The translations under genes were made by a program, and so were the position numbers. Shown one piece after another: positions 55,301 to 63,810 of a DNA stretch of 64,000 nucleotides. Position 1 is the stretch's first letter. Each line of letters starts with the position of its first letter. The stretch comes from Nectonema munidae (Eukaryota; Nematomorpha; Nectonematoida; Nectonematidae), in contig JAUIRK010001056.1 in the NCBI GenBank assembly GCA_030549495.1, positions 731,001-795,000 on the forward strand, given 5' to 3'. Under the pieces are notes generated by a model, which ran no database searches, was not told the origin of the DNA, and was given only the letters and a program-made list of their open reading frames with translations.

Positions 55301-58300
55301 TATAGAGTATTCATATATGTAAACTTACTTCTCGTGCAGCTGAAATGATCGCCTGCTCAAAATCACCAACTATAGTTTTCAATTGATTTGAATTTATAAT
55401 TTCTTTTAAATGATCGAAAATTAGTCTTAGATAGCAAAATACGTGTATAATATAGCAAAATACATATATGGTAAATACCTGTATGTCTGTTGTTTTTTGT
55501 CACAAGCAATAGCATATAAAATTGGTATTTGAGTAATATTTAAGAATGCGTGTATTGTTATAATTTGATAGAAGTGACACGGCGCTTTTTTAAAAGTTCC
55601 ATCTATGTATATTTCGAATAAATTTGATGTTTGAACTAAATGAGTAAGCATTTTTCCATTAAAAATAATCAATCTTTTATTCTCATTTGTAAAACAGTCT
55701 AACTTTAGAAAATTAACGCCATTGGCTTTAGTGTACTTTTCAGGTATATCAAAATGTAAATTGGAAGGAGGCTTGACTCCCTTTTTGTTGTAACGAATTT
55801 TTCGTAGAATACTTCTTTTGAAACTCAGCAGCGTTTCTCTGTCTTCCCGATTTAACTTTGTTATGTTTTCTCTTTAAAAAGATAAAATAAATACACACGC
55901 TAAATTTAGAAAAAAAAGTACTGATATATTTGGATAGTTGACTTATTTGAAGTTAGTGCTTCCAGTTTTATATTTTCATTAAACTTCTCTATACGCTCAT
56001 TTATTTTTTCATGATTATGATCAAAAAACTTGAGAACATCATTGGAGCCGTCATTTTTGACAATAACTTTTCCTAACAAAATAAAAAACTACGACATAAA
56101 ACGACTTCCAGTTTATTTAAGAAAATGAAAAAATGATTTTACCCTAGGAAGCCCAAAAATTTTACCTACCTAGAAAGCCCATACCGGTCAATTGACCGGT
56201 TTAAATTTGTTTACAGTTTTTTTTAAAATCTAGAAACTATACAGCATTTAAAAATACTGATTTATTTTTTTTGAACACGCTGTAAAATATATTACATAAA
56301 ATATAAAAATTAAAATATTATTTTAATTTTTTTTACTAAAATATATAATTTTTAAACTAAAAATATTTTTAAACTTTAAAATAAAATGGCGTGGAAAATG
56401 ATTAATATTTCAAAAAATAAAAGTTTGCTTTTAAATGATTCCGATTCAATAAGTGACAGTTTTCAATCCGAAAATTCTTTTTTTTCTTCAAACAATATTT
56501 CAAGATATAGTGAAACAAGTTCTCAAAGTGAAACATCTTTAGAAACAGAACATATTCGCTTATTTGAAACATACTTTGAAAGTTAAGATGGAAGTAAATG
56601 GAGTGAAAATCCTTGTAGAACAACAAAAAGTTCAAGTAAAAATATTGTTCATCAAAGAGGTGGTCCAACAAAATTTATTTCTTCTAGAACTCAAAGCATC
56701 AAAGATGTTTTTGAAGAACTATTTGGAATACATAATATAAATATAATTGTGCAAAAAAACAATAGAAAAAGCACAAAAGCACAACGACATAAATTTTAGT
56801 ACTGATGAAGTGGAATTGAAGGCTTTTTTTGGCTTGTGTATTTTGAGAGGCGTTTTGAAAAGGAAAAACGAACCTTTATATACATTTTGGGAGGAAAAAT
56901 ATGGGAAGAAAATCTTTAGAGAGACTTTTTCAAAAAATAAGTTCAAAAGTATTCTTAGGTATATAAGATTTGATGATAGCAGTACGAGGATATCTAGAAA
57001 GCGATCCGACAAATTTGCTCCCATGCGTGATTTATGGAAATCAGTTATGAAAAACTGCGAAAAAAGCTACAAACCATATTTTAACGTTACGATTGACGAG
57101 CAATTATTTCCTTGTAAGAGTAAATCTTCATTTATGCAATATATGCCATCTAAGCCGGGCAAATTTGGTATCAAGTTTTGGATGATTTGCGATACAGAAT
57201 CTTATTACATTCTAAACACCTATCCATATATGGGAAAAGAGGAAAGAATCGGTTCGTTATCAGAAAGTATCGTCATGAATCTGATTGAACCGTATAAAAA
57301 TCAAGGATTAAATATTACCGTTGATAATTTCTTTACAAATCTGAATTTAGCACAAAAACTTCTACGACAGAAAACTAATTTAGTAGGTACTATGCGGTCC
57401 AATAAAAAAGAAATTCCTACTGAAATTAAAATGAACAAAAGTAATCACCTTTATGATACCAAATATGCTCTTACCCTTGATGATAACATATCTCTATTAT
57501 GTTATAAAGCTAAAAAAAATAAAGTGGTGTACATCCTATCATCCATGCATGATAAAATCGAAATTTCATCATCTAAAAGAAAGAAACCAAACACAATTTT
57601 ATTTTATAATTCCACAAAAGGAGGAGTTGACACAGCAGACGAAATGTTGAAAATATATTCAACTAAATGTGCCACAAAAAGGTGGCCTTTATCAGTATTT
57701 TTTAACTTGATAGACATTATCTGCCTAAATTCTTTTATAATATGCACAAAGCTTGAAATATTTACGGCAAGCAGAAGAAAGTTTCTTATTGAATTAGGAG
57801 AAACTCTATGTGAAGATAATATAAATCGAAGGAAAACTAATTCTCCTAATTTACTTATCGCCAGATCTTCAACAAATAATATTGAAAAAGAAACACGAAG
57901 AACAACATGTAGAGTATGTATGAAAAATAAAACAAAAGTAAGTTGCTATGGATGTTCGAAATACATTTGTGGTACTTGTTCAGTAAAAGTTTGTGAAAAG
58001 GGCATTTTGAAAAAATAAATTCAAATTGAAAATTTTATTTTTTAGTTTTATAAATTTGTTTTTTAATAAATAAAAATGATAATAATAATTTAATTAACAA
58101 ATAGAGATTTTTAAGTTTACATAATTCTATATTATGCAGACCGATCAATTGACCGGTCTGGGCTTTCTAGATATATTTGGAATCAGTGGTAAGACTTTTG
58201 CCAACCATGACAAAATTTTTACTGTATACCGTAGGGAACAATGTTAAATTTAGACTTGTGAAGTATCCACTGAAAATAACGGGAATTTTTTTGCAATGAA

Positions 58301-61300
58301 GTTTTTAAATGAATCTAGCGGTCAATTGACCGGTATGGGCTTCCTAGGGTTAAAACGTTTAATATTTTCTAATTTATTATAATATATACCCGGACAGTTC
58401 CTTTTTACACAGCGATAATGAATTGTAGAATTGAACACTCTGTTAATATGATACTTAAAATCTTCAATTATTATCATTTTGGGGACTCGGTACACACAAG
58501 TAATGATGATGAAAAGAGCGTGAGTCGATAAAGTGATGAGGAGGAAAATTAGACAGGTTTTACTGCATTGTTGTTTAAGAAGGCAGAAGCGAAACGATCA
58601 AAGTGTTAGAGGGAGCTTCAATTCATCATAGCTATCATAGCTATCACGCGATTGATAAGTGGATTAAATTGTAGGCAAAATCGCCATGTAGGCAAAATGT
58701 CCGTTTGCCCGTTATGATAGTATCAAGGGCTTCTCGAACTGCTGGAAGCTTTGGAATTTTAACAACTAAATCATTTTCTTCATTAGCCTTCTTTGTGTCA
58801 CCATTAGGAACTTCTTCGACTCTTTCTTCATCTGTCATAACATGATGACCAGGGTCTTCTTCTGTTTCTTCTAGCCACTCTCTTACATATTCCAAAGAAA
58901 CATGTTCCCCGCTCTTTTGAAGAGACAATGAAAATCATTTGGGTCAAAATCTTCAAAATCGTACTCAACATCATCAGTATCATACAGAAGTTTTTTCCAT
59001 GCGTTGGCCCGGGTTGTTGCTTTAACGTCTTTCCATGCAGCTCAATATTGAAAATGGCCCCTTTTATGTTGTAGTTCCTGAAATTTTCTTTTGTTTTTTT
59101 TCCTCTTATATCAACTCCAACATCCTCATCATCAATGACATACAGCACGTCTTTTACAGGAATAAATCACACTCTGGTCCATTGGCTGAATCAGAGATGT
59201 AACATTCGGAGGCAAAAAAAGAACTATAATTTTTCCATTATAACTAACAAGGCTTGATTCATTAGGGTGGGCAGGGGCATTATCTAAAATTAACAAAGCT
59301 TCTACATATTTAGGAGCAATTTTTAGAATATTTTTTTGAAATTTCTGAACTTCTGGTAGAAAATGTTTAAAAAACCAATCTTGAAAAATTTCCATGTTAA
59401 ACCAAGCCTTTTTCGAGTTGTAGTAATGAACGGGCAGGCAATTCATACCATCTTTCAAAACTCGCGGGCGCTTAGACTTGCCCACCACAGAGAGAGGTAA
59501 ACGATGTTGACCATCTGCGTTGGCGCAACACAAGAATGAAATCCTTTCTTTACGTATCTTTTCACCATGATTATCTTTTTCATCTCTAAATGCCTGCGTA
59601 TTTTTTGGGATACAACGCCAAAAAAGACCACTTTCATCAGCATTGTAAAGTGTATAACTAAAAAGTAGGAAAAAATGCCTCCAATTAAAAAGTAGGAAAA
59701 ATTGCCCCCTAATTTTTGATTTTCAGATTTTTTTATATTATATAAATATTTTTATTTGGTACCGTTTTGAAGGGCTAAATTTCTAAAATTTCTTAATCTA
59801 TAGGGTTTTTTTCTTTATAAAGTTCTTAAAAACAATAGCAAAGGTGCCGATTTGTGGGAATGTGTCCTTAAAATCAGTTAAAACATAAATTATATTTAGA
59901 AAGTGTTCTGATACACACAAAGTCCAAAAATATTTGCTGTTTTATAAATTATTTTTGTATTTAAAAAATTGTCGTATGCTGAGTTTTTTAGTTTACTTTA
60001 ATTAAATTATAAATGTTTTAGATGAAAAGTTAACTTTTTGTTTTTTTTTACAAAAAAACTTTATTTGACATATCTTTGAAATTTGAAAAAAAAATTTATA
60101 AGTACCATTAACAAATTGTTAAATTTTATTTAGGTTTACAAACTAGTTATTAAATGAATAAAATCATGAATAAAAAAATTAAAGATAGGAAAGTATAATT
60201 ACATTTGGTTGTTAGAAGTAAAATTCAAGTTGTAAAAAAATTTGATTACTCGTAGTTAAGTAAAAAGTTTTACTAACCTAGTCTTTGGGATATAAAAACA
60301 CAAAAAACACTTCAAATTTTCCCAAAATATTTAAAATCACAAAGCACATCAAAACATTACAAAGCCTATAAAACGTCAAAAAAAATTATTCCTATTTTAA
60401 ATTTATTTTAGTTTTCGGCAGTTTTAAACAAGTTTGTCAGTTTTTAAATGTTTTTTATCTTAATTTTGAAGCTTCCTTGCTTTTTTAAGTATTTAAATGT
60501 TTTCCGTGATGTTATGAGATGTTTATGGGTTCTGTATCGCTGGGAGATTTTTTGCAAACTTTTAAGGAGTTTGTGGTGTTCATTTAAAGTTGTGGCAAAT
60601 CATAATATTGTAATTATTTTTCAGTGTTTTATAACATTCTGTTCTGTTTTCAGGTGCCTAGTATTGTTTTGAAACACTGAAATTTTCAAAAGCCAGACAA
60701 AAAATTAACATATGAGAAAAAAGTGTAAAAATATCATTACAGCTGGTTACTCAAATCATTTTCGTCAGCAATGCATGTGAAGGAGCAAGAAAGTTATAAT
60801 AAATCAAGTGTGTGAAGAAATCATAAACACTTGTTTTGAGAACTCATTAGTCTTTCTATTTCTTCACATAGCTTCTTTGCTGTGCACATAAATAAGTAAG
60901 GATTTTCATTTACGTAAATGTGTTCTTTATTTGTGTTATTTAGGTTTTCTTTTAAATGGACATCATAAAATCTAGCAAAGGTAGTCAAAAATTATGTTAC
61001 GAAGGATATATGTACACTAAGCAGAAAAGTAATAAAAAGTCGATATTTTGGAAATGTGTCGGTAGAACTAATGGTTGCAAGGCAAGAATTAAAACATCGC
61101 CTAATAATGATAACCCTGTTATTGTAACAAATCATGATCATGAACCAGATCAGACGAAGATCAAAATCTGCAAAGCTCGCACTATTATGAAAGAAAGAGC
61201 TAAAAGTACAAATGATAAACCAGCCATTATTTTTTCTCAAACGGTTCAACAACTTGATCAAGTGACGCAAATGCAGATTCAATCAGATTCTACTTGCAAA

Positions 61301-63810
61301 AGGAGCATTCAAAATCAAAGGAGTAATGCATTTCCTCCGATACCTCAAACTCTGCAAGATCTTGATTCGAAATGGGCGTAACAACTGGGCCAAATCCGAG
61401 ACGCCATCCGAGTCAAATCGCCGAATCATCGTGTACGCGACAGACGAACATTTGGCCAAACTGACTGCTACAGAGACATGGTTTATGGATGGCTGCTTTT
61501 CTATGGCACCTCCAGTTTTTCTTCAGCTATATGTGATACATGCATCACTGGGAAAAAGTTAAGTTCCAGTTGTATATGCATTTCTTCAACGAAAAACTCA
61601 AGATGCCTATGAACAACTTCTGAAAGTTGTTGTTGATCGTTGTGAACAACTAGGACTTGACGTGAATCCAGTTACCATAAAATGTGATTTTGAGTGCTGT
61701 GTAATGCAAGATATTCCATTAATTCTTGGAACTGATGTTCAAATTTGAGCATATTTTTATCACGTGACACAATCAACTTGGCGCAAAATTCAAGAGTTGG
61801 GATTAGTCAACCGTTATTGCTGTGGTATTGACTTCAAACACTTTTGTGGAATGATGGACGGCTTGGCATTTTTACCAATGAATGAAGTTTTTCTTGGTTA
61901 TGTAATTGTGCGCATCCGGGAAGAGAAGAACTTCTTAACTACTTCAACGCTACCTACATTAACGGTTCATACCGGCAACGTAATTGAGTTGAAAATACTG
62001 AAACTCAGGTACGCTTAAGGCATATTCCTCCTCGTTTTCCACCGAAAATTTGGAATGTTCATGAAGAAACTTTAAATGGCGATCCTCGAACGAACAATGT
62101 TTGCGAAGGTTGGAACAGTAGGTTTAGCAAACTTGTAAGTCTCACCCATCCTTCAATATGGCGTGCGATACACTACATCCAGATGGAGGAAACGAACGCT
62201 GAAGCAAAAGTTTTACAATATGATTTTGGAACGGAGATGGAAAAAAGAATTAAGCGTGCTCAACAGCAACAGCAGGAAAGCTTGAAATGTTTATGTAATA
62301 GATATGATGCAGGTGAATTACAAATTGAAGATTTTTTAAAAGGTGTTGCTCACAACACTCATCTAGGAAGCAGATAGGAAAGACTTTCATTTGATAAAAA
62401 AAAACAAAAAAATTGCTTGATATCATAACGCTGTTAGTAAAAAATAAAACTGTAAATAATTTTTATTCTTTTTTATTTTAGAATACAAATGTATACCTGA
62501 CTTAATTTAGAGGAGCTTGAACTATTGAATTTTTAAAAGAATTTTGGTGTCGAGTAAAAAAGTTTAAAAATAAGAAGCAATACACTTCAAGTATATAATA
62601 ACTTAATTATATTTGAAAATTTATAATTATTTTATCTAATTGCTTTGAATGCCTTAATTTTTCAAAATCCGTCATAATTGTACATTTTAAAGGCACAAAA
62701 TATCAAAAAGGTATATTAAAGTTTTATCATAAAAAAAGATCCTAAGAAAAGATCTTTATATATATATACACAAAATTTGAGAAGTAAAGGAATTGCGATG
62801 AAAATACTTAACGATGAAAATACCAACGATGTATTGCATCACAATGAATTTACTATTCATTAGATCTAGGGTAAAAATTTACAATAATTAGATCTAGGGT
62901 AATTTTCATCTAGGGTGAAAATTTCCACCATGAAGTTACTACGATGAAATTACAGGATACCACTAATTATTGTAAAGTTAAAAGACTAAATATATTTGTA
63001 GTATGTAATTAAAAAATAATTTCTAAATAAATAATATAATTTAACTAATAATGTTGAAAAATTAATAATTTTTTGAAATTTTTTGTGTTAGGGCATTTTT
63101 TCCTAATTTTAAATTGGGGGCATTTTTTCCTGCTTTTTAATTGGGGGCATTTATTCCGCGGGCATTTTTTCTGCGCACCCATTTATTCAACCACTAGAAT
63201 TATTTTTTTTCAAAAAAAGCTATTTACGTTTTTGCTTAAGTTAAGTGTTTATCTTAACAAAAACCAAAAACAATAACTTTAAAAGTTTAAAAGAATAAAT
63301 GTTTTCCTTCATTTTTAAGTGTCCGATTAGCAAAGTTAAAAAAAAGAATTTTTGATCAGTTAATTTTATGTTGATGTGAGTAAAAACTTATGGATATTCT
63401 TCCAAAATTAAATATTTAAATTTATGCATAGGACTTATTTTTTTCGATATAATAAAAGATTTCGCAAAATCAAATTTCTTCAACTATCTCATTTCTACGA
63501 GATTGGGGAAAATAAAATCTTCGGTATAATAAAAAGTTCGTTATAATGACGTTCAACTGTGATAAAACATTTTTATAATTTTTTTATAAATTTGAAGTTT
63601 TTTACATCTTATTAAAAAATCGATATAGAAACTGAAAAGAAATGTACCTTTTCCCAATTCTGTAAGATCGTAGTGCATCACAAAAATTTTAAACGTTTTG
63701 TAATCTTGGATGAAAATGTTTTGTTGCGTAATTAATCCTTTATTCATTAAGTAACTATTCAATCCTGTCTTATGACCACTTTCAAGGCATCTTTGGATCA
63801 TTAAATCAGG
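42809..63810 (-). CDS. Insulin-degrading-enzyme-like M16 metallopeptidase, C-terminal two thirds (eleven exons, 5' part off window)
   Basis: Insulysin-type M16 enzymes are zinc peptidases that enclose peptides in a two-half chamber. Exons in transcription order: 63810-63648, 51463-51294, 51222-51119, 50718-50015, 49400-49209, 47022-46855, 46230-46106, 44585-44438, 43594-43533, 43111-42998, 42874-42809. Every junction is GT-AG and in phase, giving 671 residues, close to the same part of human IDE. Landmarks in order: GHKTGLNSYLMNKGL and VMHYDLTELG (compare GPGSLLSELKSKGW and NVDLTEEG), FSIEEVLPKAYLINEYN, SIKGYNDKQALFLETIL (compare SVKGYNDKQ), and LRTVQQLGYNLYMEV, holding the Arg and Tyr of the substrate-binding LRT..QLGY motif. 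The HxxEH zinc domain must lie beyond the right edge. Divergence is high but no lesion is seen. Nardilysin is less likely. Confidence 0.9.
42998..43111 (-). CDS. IDE-like exon
   Basis: The acceptor is ATATATTAG/GAATAT and the donor ACAAAT/GTAAGT. It encodes EYLSESSSTKSILKICFVGK, then DGFNITKETKDEIIDSTN, the A....R.KLSVHV.G strand of the last M16 domain. It is phase 0 on both sides. Confidence 0.83.
43128..43503. repeat. CAT/ATC microsatellite with a longer repeat unit
   Basis: About 375 bp of CATCATCAT is interrupted by CACA, CCACAT and TTCACAT. The array has a higher-order pattern of roughly 12-20 bp units. It lies within an 0.4-kb intron of the protease gene. Confidence 0.95.
43533..43594 (-). 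CDS. IDE-like short exon, 62 nt
   Basis: The acceptor is TTAATTTTAG/GAAAGA and the donor TATAAT/GTATAC. It encodes KKITDMCKELKKEDLEDFYN, matching the L..LTKEDI..FY block of IDE. Confidence 0.82.
44438..44585 (-). CDS. IDE-like exon
   Basis: The acceptor is TTATTTACAG/GGCAAA and the donor GGATTAA/GTAAGT. It encodes GKIANLSREDYAKLKENVIE and ESNFLEYCLTQKNIDFGL, matching the MTEEAF......L.......L..E...YW..I....Y.F region. Confidence 0.85.
46106..46230 (-). CDS. IDE-like exon with LGY..Y substrate loop
   Basis: The acceptor is TTTCTTTTAG/GTTATA and the donor ATAAAG/GTATTG. Joined to the previous exon it gives LRTVQQLGYNLYMEVRTIG, then VLYIGFFIQTEVDVVTVESA. This corresponds to LRTKEQLGYIVF...R..NG..GL.F.IQSE in IDE. 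Confidence 0.9.
46855..47022 (-). CDS. IDE-like exon
   Basis: The acceptor GCATTTAG/ACAGTATG (phase 1) and donor CAACTGG/GTATAT are in phase with both neighbours. It encodes EEASGAIYILFQIGAYEYRK, then LTLMKLLYYFVQGDYFHELR. This is the N..I.IYYQ......EN..LELF......F..LRT block. A second acceptor 4 nt downstream would break the frame. Confidence 0.88.
48009..48447. repeat. Direct repeat, copy A (partner 49424-49862)
   Basis: About 439 bp, nearly identical to 49424-49862 in the same orientation. Both start GTATTCACGAATTATTCAC and end in AAAGTTAAATTAAAAAAA. A few small indels separate the copies. Confidence 0.9.
49209..49400 (-). CDS. IDE-like exon
   Basis: The acceptor TTCTTCAATATTTAG/ATCTTT borders repeat copy B and the donor is GCAAAA/GTAAGA. 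It encodes LSFEDVERAKEGLFHVSRIY, then ALSFGNEKAEHFKKTLNMIA. This matches the LPRL..F...LLS.LHIEAL..GN region. Confidence 0.88.
49424..49862. repeat. Direct repeat, copy B
   Basis: Partner of 48009-48447, 1415 bp away. Its left edge is about 24 bp from the acceptor side of the exon at 49209-49400. Confidence 0.9.
50015..50718 (-). CDS. IDE-like large exon (704 nt), start of C-terminal half
   Basis: The acceptor is CACTTTCTAG/AATTAT and the donor AGTCGAA/GTAAGG. It encodes WFEINYSVKKIPESILKKWR, then FRLPKGSKLIPSDF (compare LP..NEFIPTNF), GEMAGINFKWN (compare AELAGLSYDL) and TFSIKGYNDKQALFLETILR. This is the third M16 domain of insulysin-type enzymes. Confidence 0.93.
50805..50813 (-). CDS. Possible 9-nt microexon of the IDE-like gene
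   Basis: GCGATGTCT is preceded by ACTTTTGAG and followed by the strong donor GTAAGG. Its inclusion keeps phase 2 on both sides and adds three residues (MRRCLIIEA instead of MRIIEA), which fills a gap against the PENVRVAIVSK strand of IDE. Skipping it is also in frame. Confidence 0.35.
51119..51222 (-). CDS. IDE-like exon
   Basis: The acceptor is CATATTCTTAG/GATTTT and the donor ACATGAG/GTATAC. It encodes FSIEEVLPKAYLINEYNATL, then YQYVLSFLTPDYM. This matches YPLEEVL.AEYLLEEF......VLDKLRPEN. Confidence 0.9.
51294..51463 (-). CDS. IDE-like exon
   Basis: The acceptor TTCAATTTTTTAG/ACCATA and the donor ATGAAA/GTAATT bound it. It encodes HREKLVEALFQYLALLRKHS, then FYKQVRDRLSIDYRFKSK. This matches the H.EDII...FQYI..LR......WVF.E.K.L....FRFK..E region. 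A 12.2-kb intron lies 5' of it. Confidence 0.88.
51711..52158. mobile_element. 448-bp foldback element with 77-bp inverted arms
   Basis: The left arm 51711-51787 (AAGATAAGATAAGATAAG, then TTTATTTTGAAAATG and AAATAGGGAAACTGAGAC) is the inverse of 52082-52158, almost perfectly. The outer ends are (AAGAT)n repeats. The centre is non-coding. Confidence 0.88.
52680..53250. other. Degenerate repeat-like stretch, unassigned
   Basis: Its composition is less A/T-biased than the surroundings and frames are long but broken on both strands (minus 53251-53027 is open for 74 codons). It looks like a decayed mobile element, but I recognise no domain. Confidence 0.3.
54468..58477 (-). CDS. MULE 1 transposase gene, spliced, apparently open
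   Basis: Exons in order: 58477 to about 58360, 56072 to about 56007, 55871-55479, 55425-55329, 55277-55116, 55008-54856, and a last one within 54827-54468. The first two make a FLYWCH zinc finger (FKYHINRVFNSTIHYRCVKR..C, then FFDHNHEK). The third has the first catalytic Asp in YIDGTFKKAPCHFYQI. The fourth has GDFEQAIISA (second acidic pair). The fifth has CYFHFCQSIYRKL and LLALAFLPENE. The sixth has YFENNWLN..LWNVF..K.RTNNHCEGFHNR. The first six join in phase with GT-AG borders. The junction to the seventh (WEVIDFFIKDEERLW) is unresolved. Introns are 51-118 bp except the one holding the piggyBac. Confidence 0.78.
56142..58349 (+). mobile_element. piggyBac transposon, 2.2 kb, young, inside MULE 1
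   Basis: The ends CCCTAGGAAGCCCA (left) and TGGGCTTCCTAGGG (right) are perfect 14-bp inverted repeats. TTAA follows on the right (58350-58353); the left flank is TTTA, one change away. Next to each end lies a palindrome CCGGTCAATTGACCGG, with AGAAAGCCCA repeats nearby on both sides (56170-56200 and 58137-58170). The transposase reads outward on the plus strand, opposite to MULE 1. Confidence 0.94.
56386..58018 (+). pseudogene. piggyBac transposase, nearly intact (one stop, one frameshift)
   Basis: The frame starts at 56386 (MAWKMINIS, acidic Ser-rich N-terminus) and meets a TAA at 56584. It then continues through RGGPTKFISSRTQS and DVFEELFG. A shift near the A run at 56752-56758 moves it into the long frame 56747-58018. 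That frame has FNVTIDEQLFPCK (first Asp), KPGKFGIKFW, ITVDNFFTNLNLA (second Asp), KGGVDTADEM (third and fourth Asp) and a Cys-rich finger CRVCMKN...CYGCSKYICGTC. All catalytic residues are kept. With only two lesions in about 540 codons this is a recent loss, or a functional copy with sequencing errors. Confidence 0.92.
58664..59645 (-). pseudogene. Tigger/pogo-type (DDE_1) transposase relic
   Basis: Minus-strand frames contain NADESGLFWRCIPKNT (first catalytic Asp), EKIRKERISFLCCANADGQH, LPVHYYNSKKAWFN, and LLILDNAPAHP (second Asp), then VLFLPPNVTSLIQPMDQSVI (third Asp). A frame change then leads to a charged tail ending EALDTIITGKRT. The order is that of Tigger/Jerky DDE_1 proteins. The N-terminal HTH/CENP-B DNA-binding part is missing: the fragment stops where MULE 2 begins. 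The other end stops at MULE 1. Confidence 0.88.
59655..63178 (+). mobile_element. MULE 2: second FLYWCH MULE, inverted ends built of tandem units
   Basis: The left end (59658-59715) has two direct units of AAAAAGTAGGAAAAAATGCC and similar. The right end (63075-63178) has about four units in inverse orientation (GGGGGCATTTTTTCC...TTTTTAATT). Between them lies a decayed MULE transposase (60956-62377). The ends differ from those of MULE 1. I could not define a target duplication. Confidence 0.7.
60956..62377 (+). pseudogene. MULE 2 transposase pseudogene
   Basis: Four plus-strand pieces in different frames make up the gene. At 60956-61381 is a FLYWCH finger (YEGYMYTKQKSNKKSIFWKC, then GCKARI...HDHEPD). 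At 61326-61562 are TWFMDGCFSMAPPVFLQLYV (first Asp) and ASLGKS. At about 61560-62018 are PVVYAFLQRKTQDAYEQLL, KCDFECCVM (second acidic motif) and STWRKIQELGLVNRY. At about 62030-62377 are RTNNVCEGWNSRFSKLV and the C-terminus. Stops at 61381, 61560, 61747 and 62018, with frame changes, mean it is inactive. Confidence 0.87.
63200..63557 (-). mobile_element. Possible 5' end of the Tigger element
   Basis: On the minus strand the sequence from 63557 starts CAGTTGAACGTCATTATAAC and continues with GAAC and TATTATACCGAAG. CAGT-starting ends followed by AACGAAC-type words are seen in Tigger/pogo elements. Between this and MULE 2 there is only non-coding sequence, so the N-terminal coding part was lost. 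Confidence 0.4.
63648..63810 (-). CDS. IDE-like exon (most 5' one in the window)
   Basis: The acceptor is TATTTTAG/CCTGAT and the donor GGGAAAAG/GTACAT, phase 1. It encodes PDLMIQRCLESGHKTGLNSY, LMNKGLITQQNIF and FKIFVMHYDLTELG. This matches NPGHYLGHLIGHEGPGSL..ELKSKGW and the INVDLTEEG strand of IDE. Confidence 0.88.

Larger units (their letters stand above)
53611..58660 (-). mobile_element. MULE 1: FLYWCH-type Mutator-like transposon with long inverted ends
   Basis: About 145-160 bp at the left (53611-53757) and right (58501-58660) are inverted copies. They share TTATCAATCGCGTGATAGC, ATGATGAATTGAAG, CTCTAACACTTTGATCG and CTTTATCGAC. Long terminal inverted repeats are typical of MULEs. The transposase is on the minus strand; its ATG (58477) lies just inside the right repeat. 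A 2.2-kb piggyBac (56142-58349) sits inside. Without it the element would be about 2.8 kb. I could not settle the exact ends or target duplication. Confidence 0.85.
51464..63647 (-). other. 12.2-kb protease intron housing nested transposons
   Basis: The intron lies between DLTELGK and DHREKLV of the IDE-like protein. From left to right it contains a foldback element, an unassigned degenerate stretch (52680-53250), MULE 1 with a piggyBac inside, a Tigger transposase relic, MULE 2, and a Tigger-like terminus. No other host exon was found. Confidence 0.85.
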
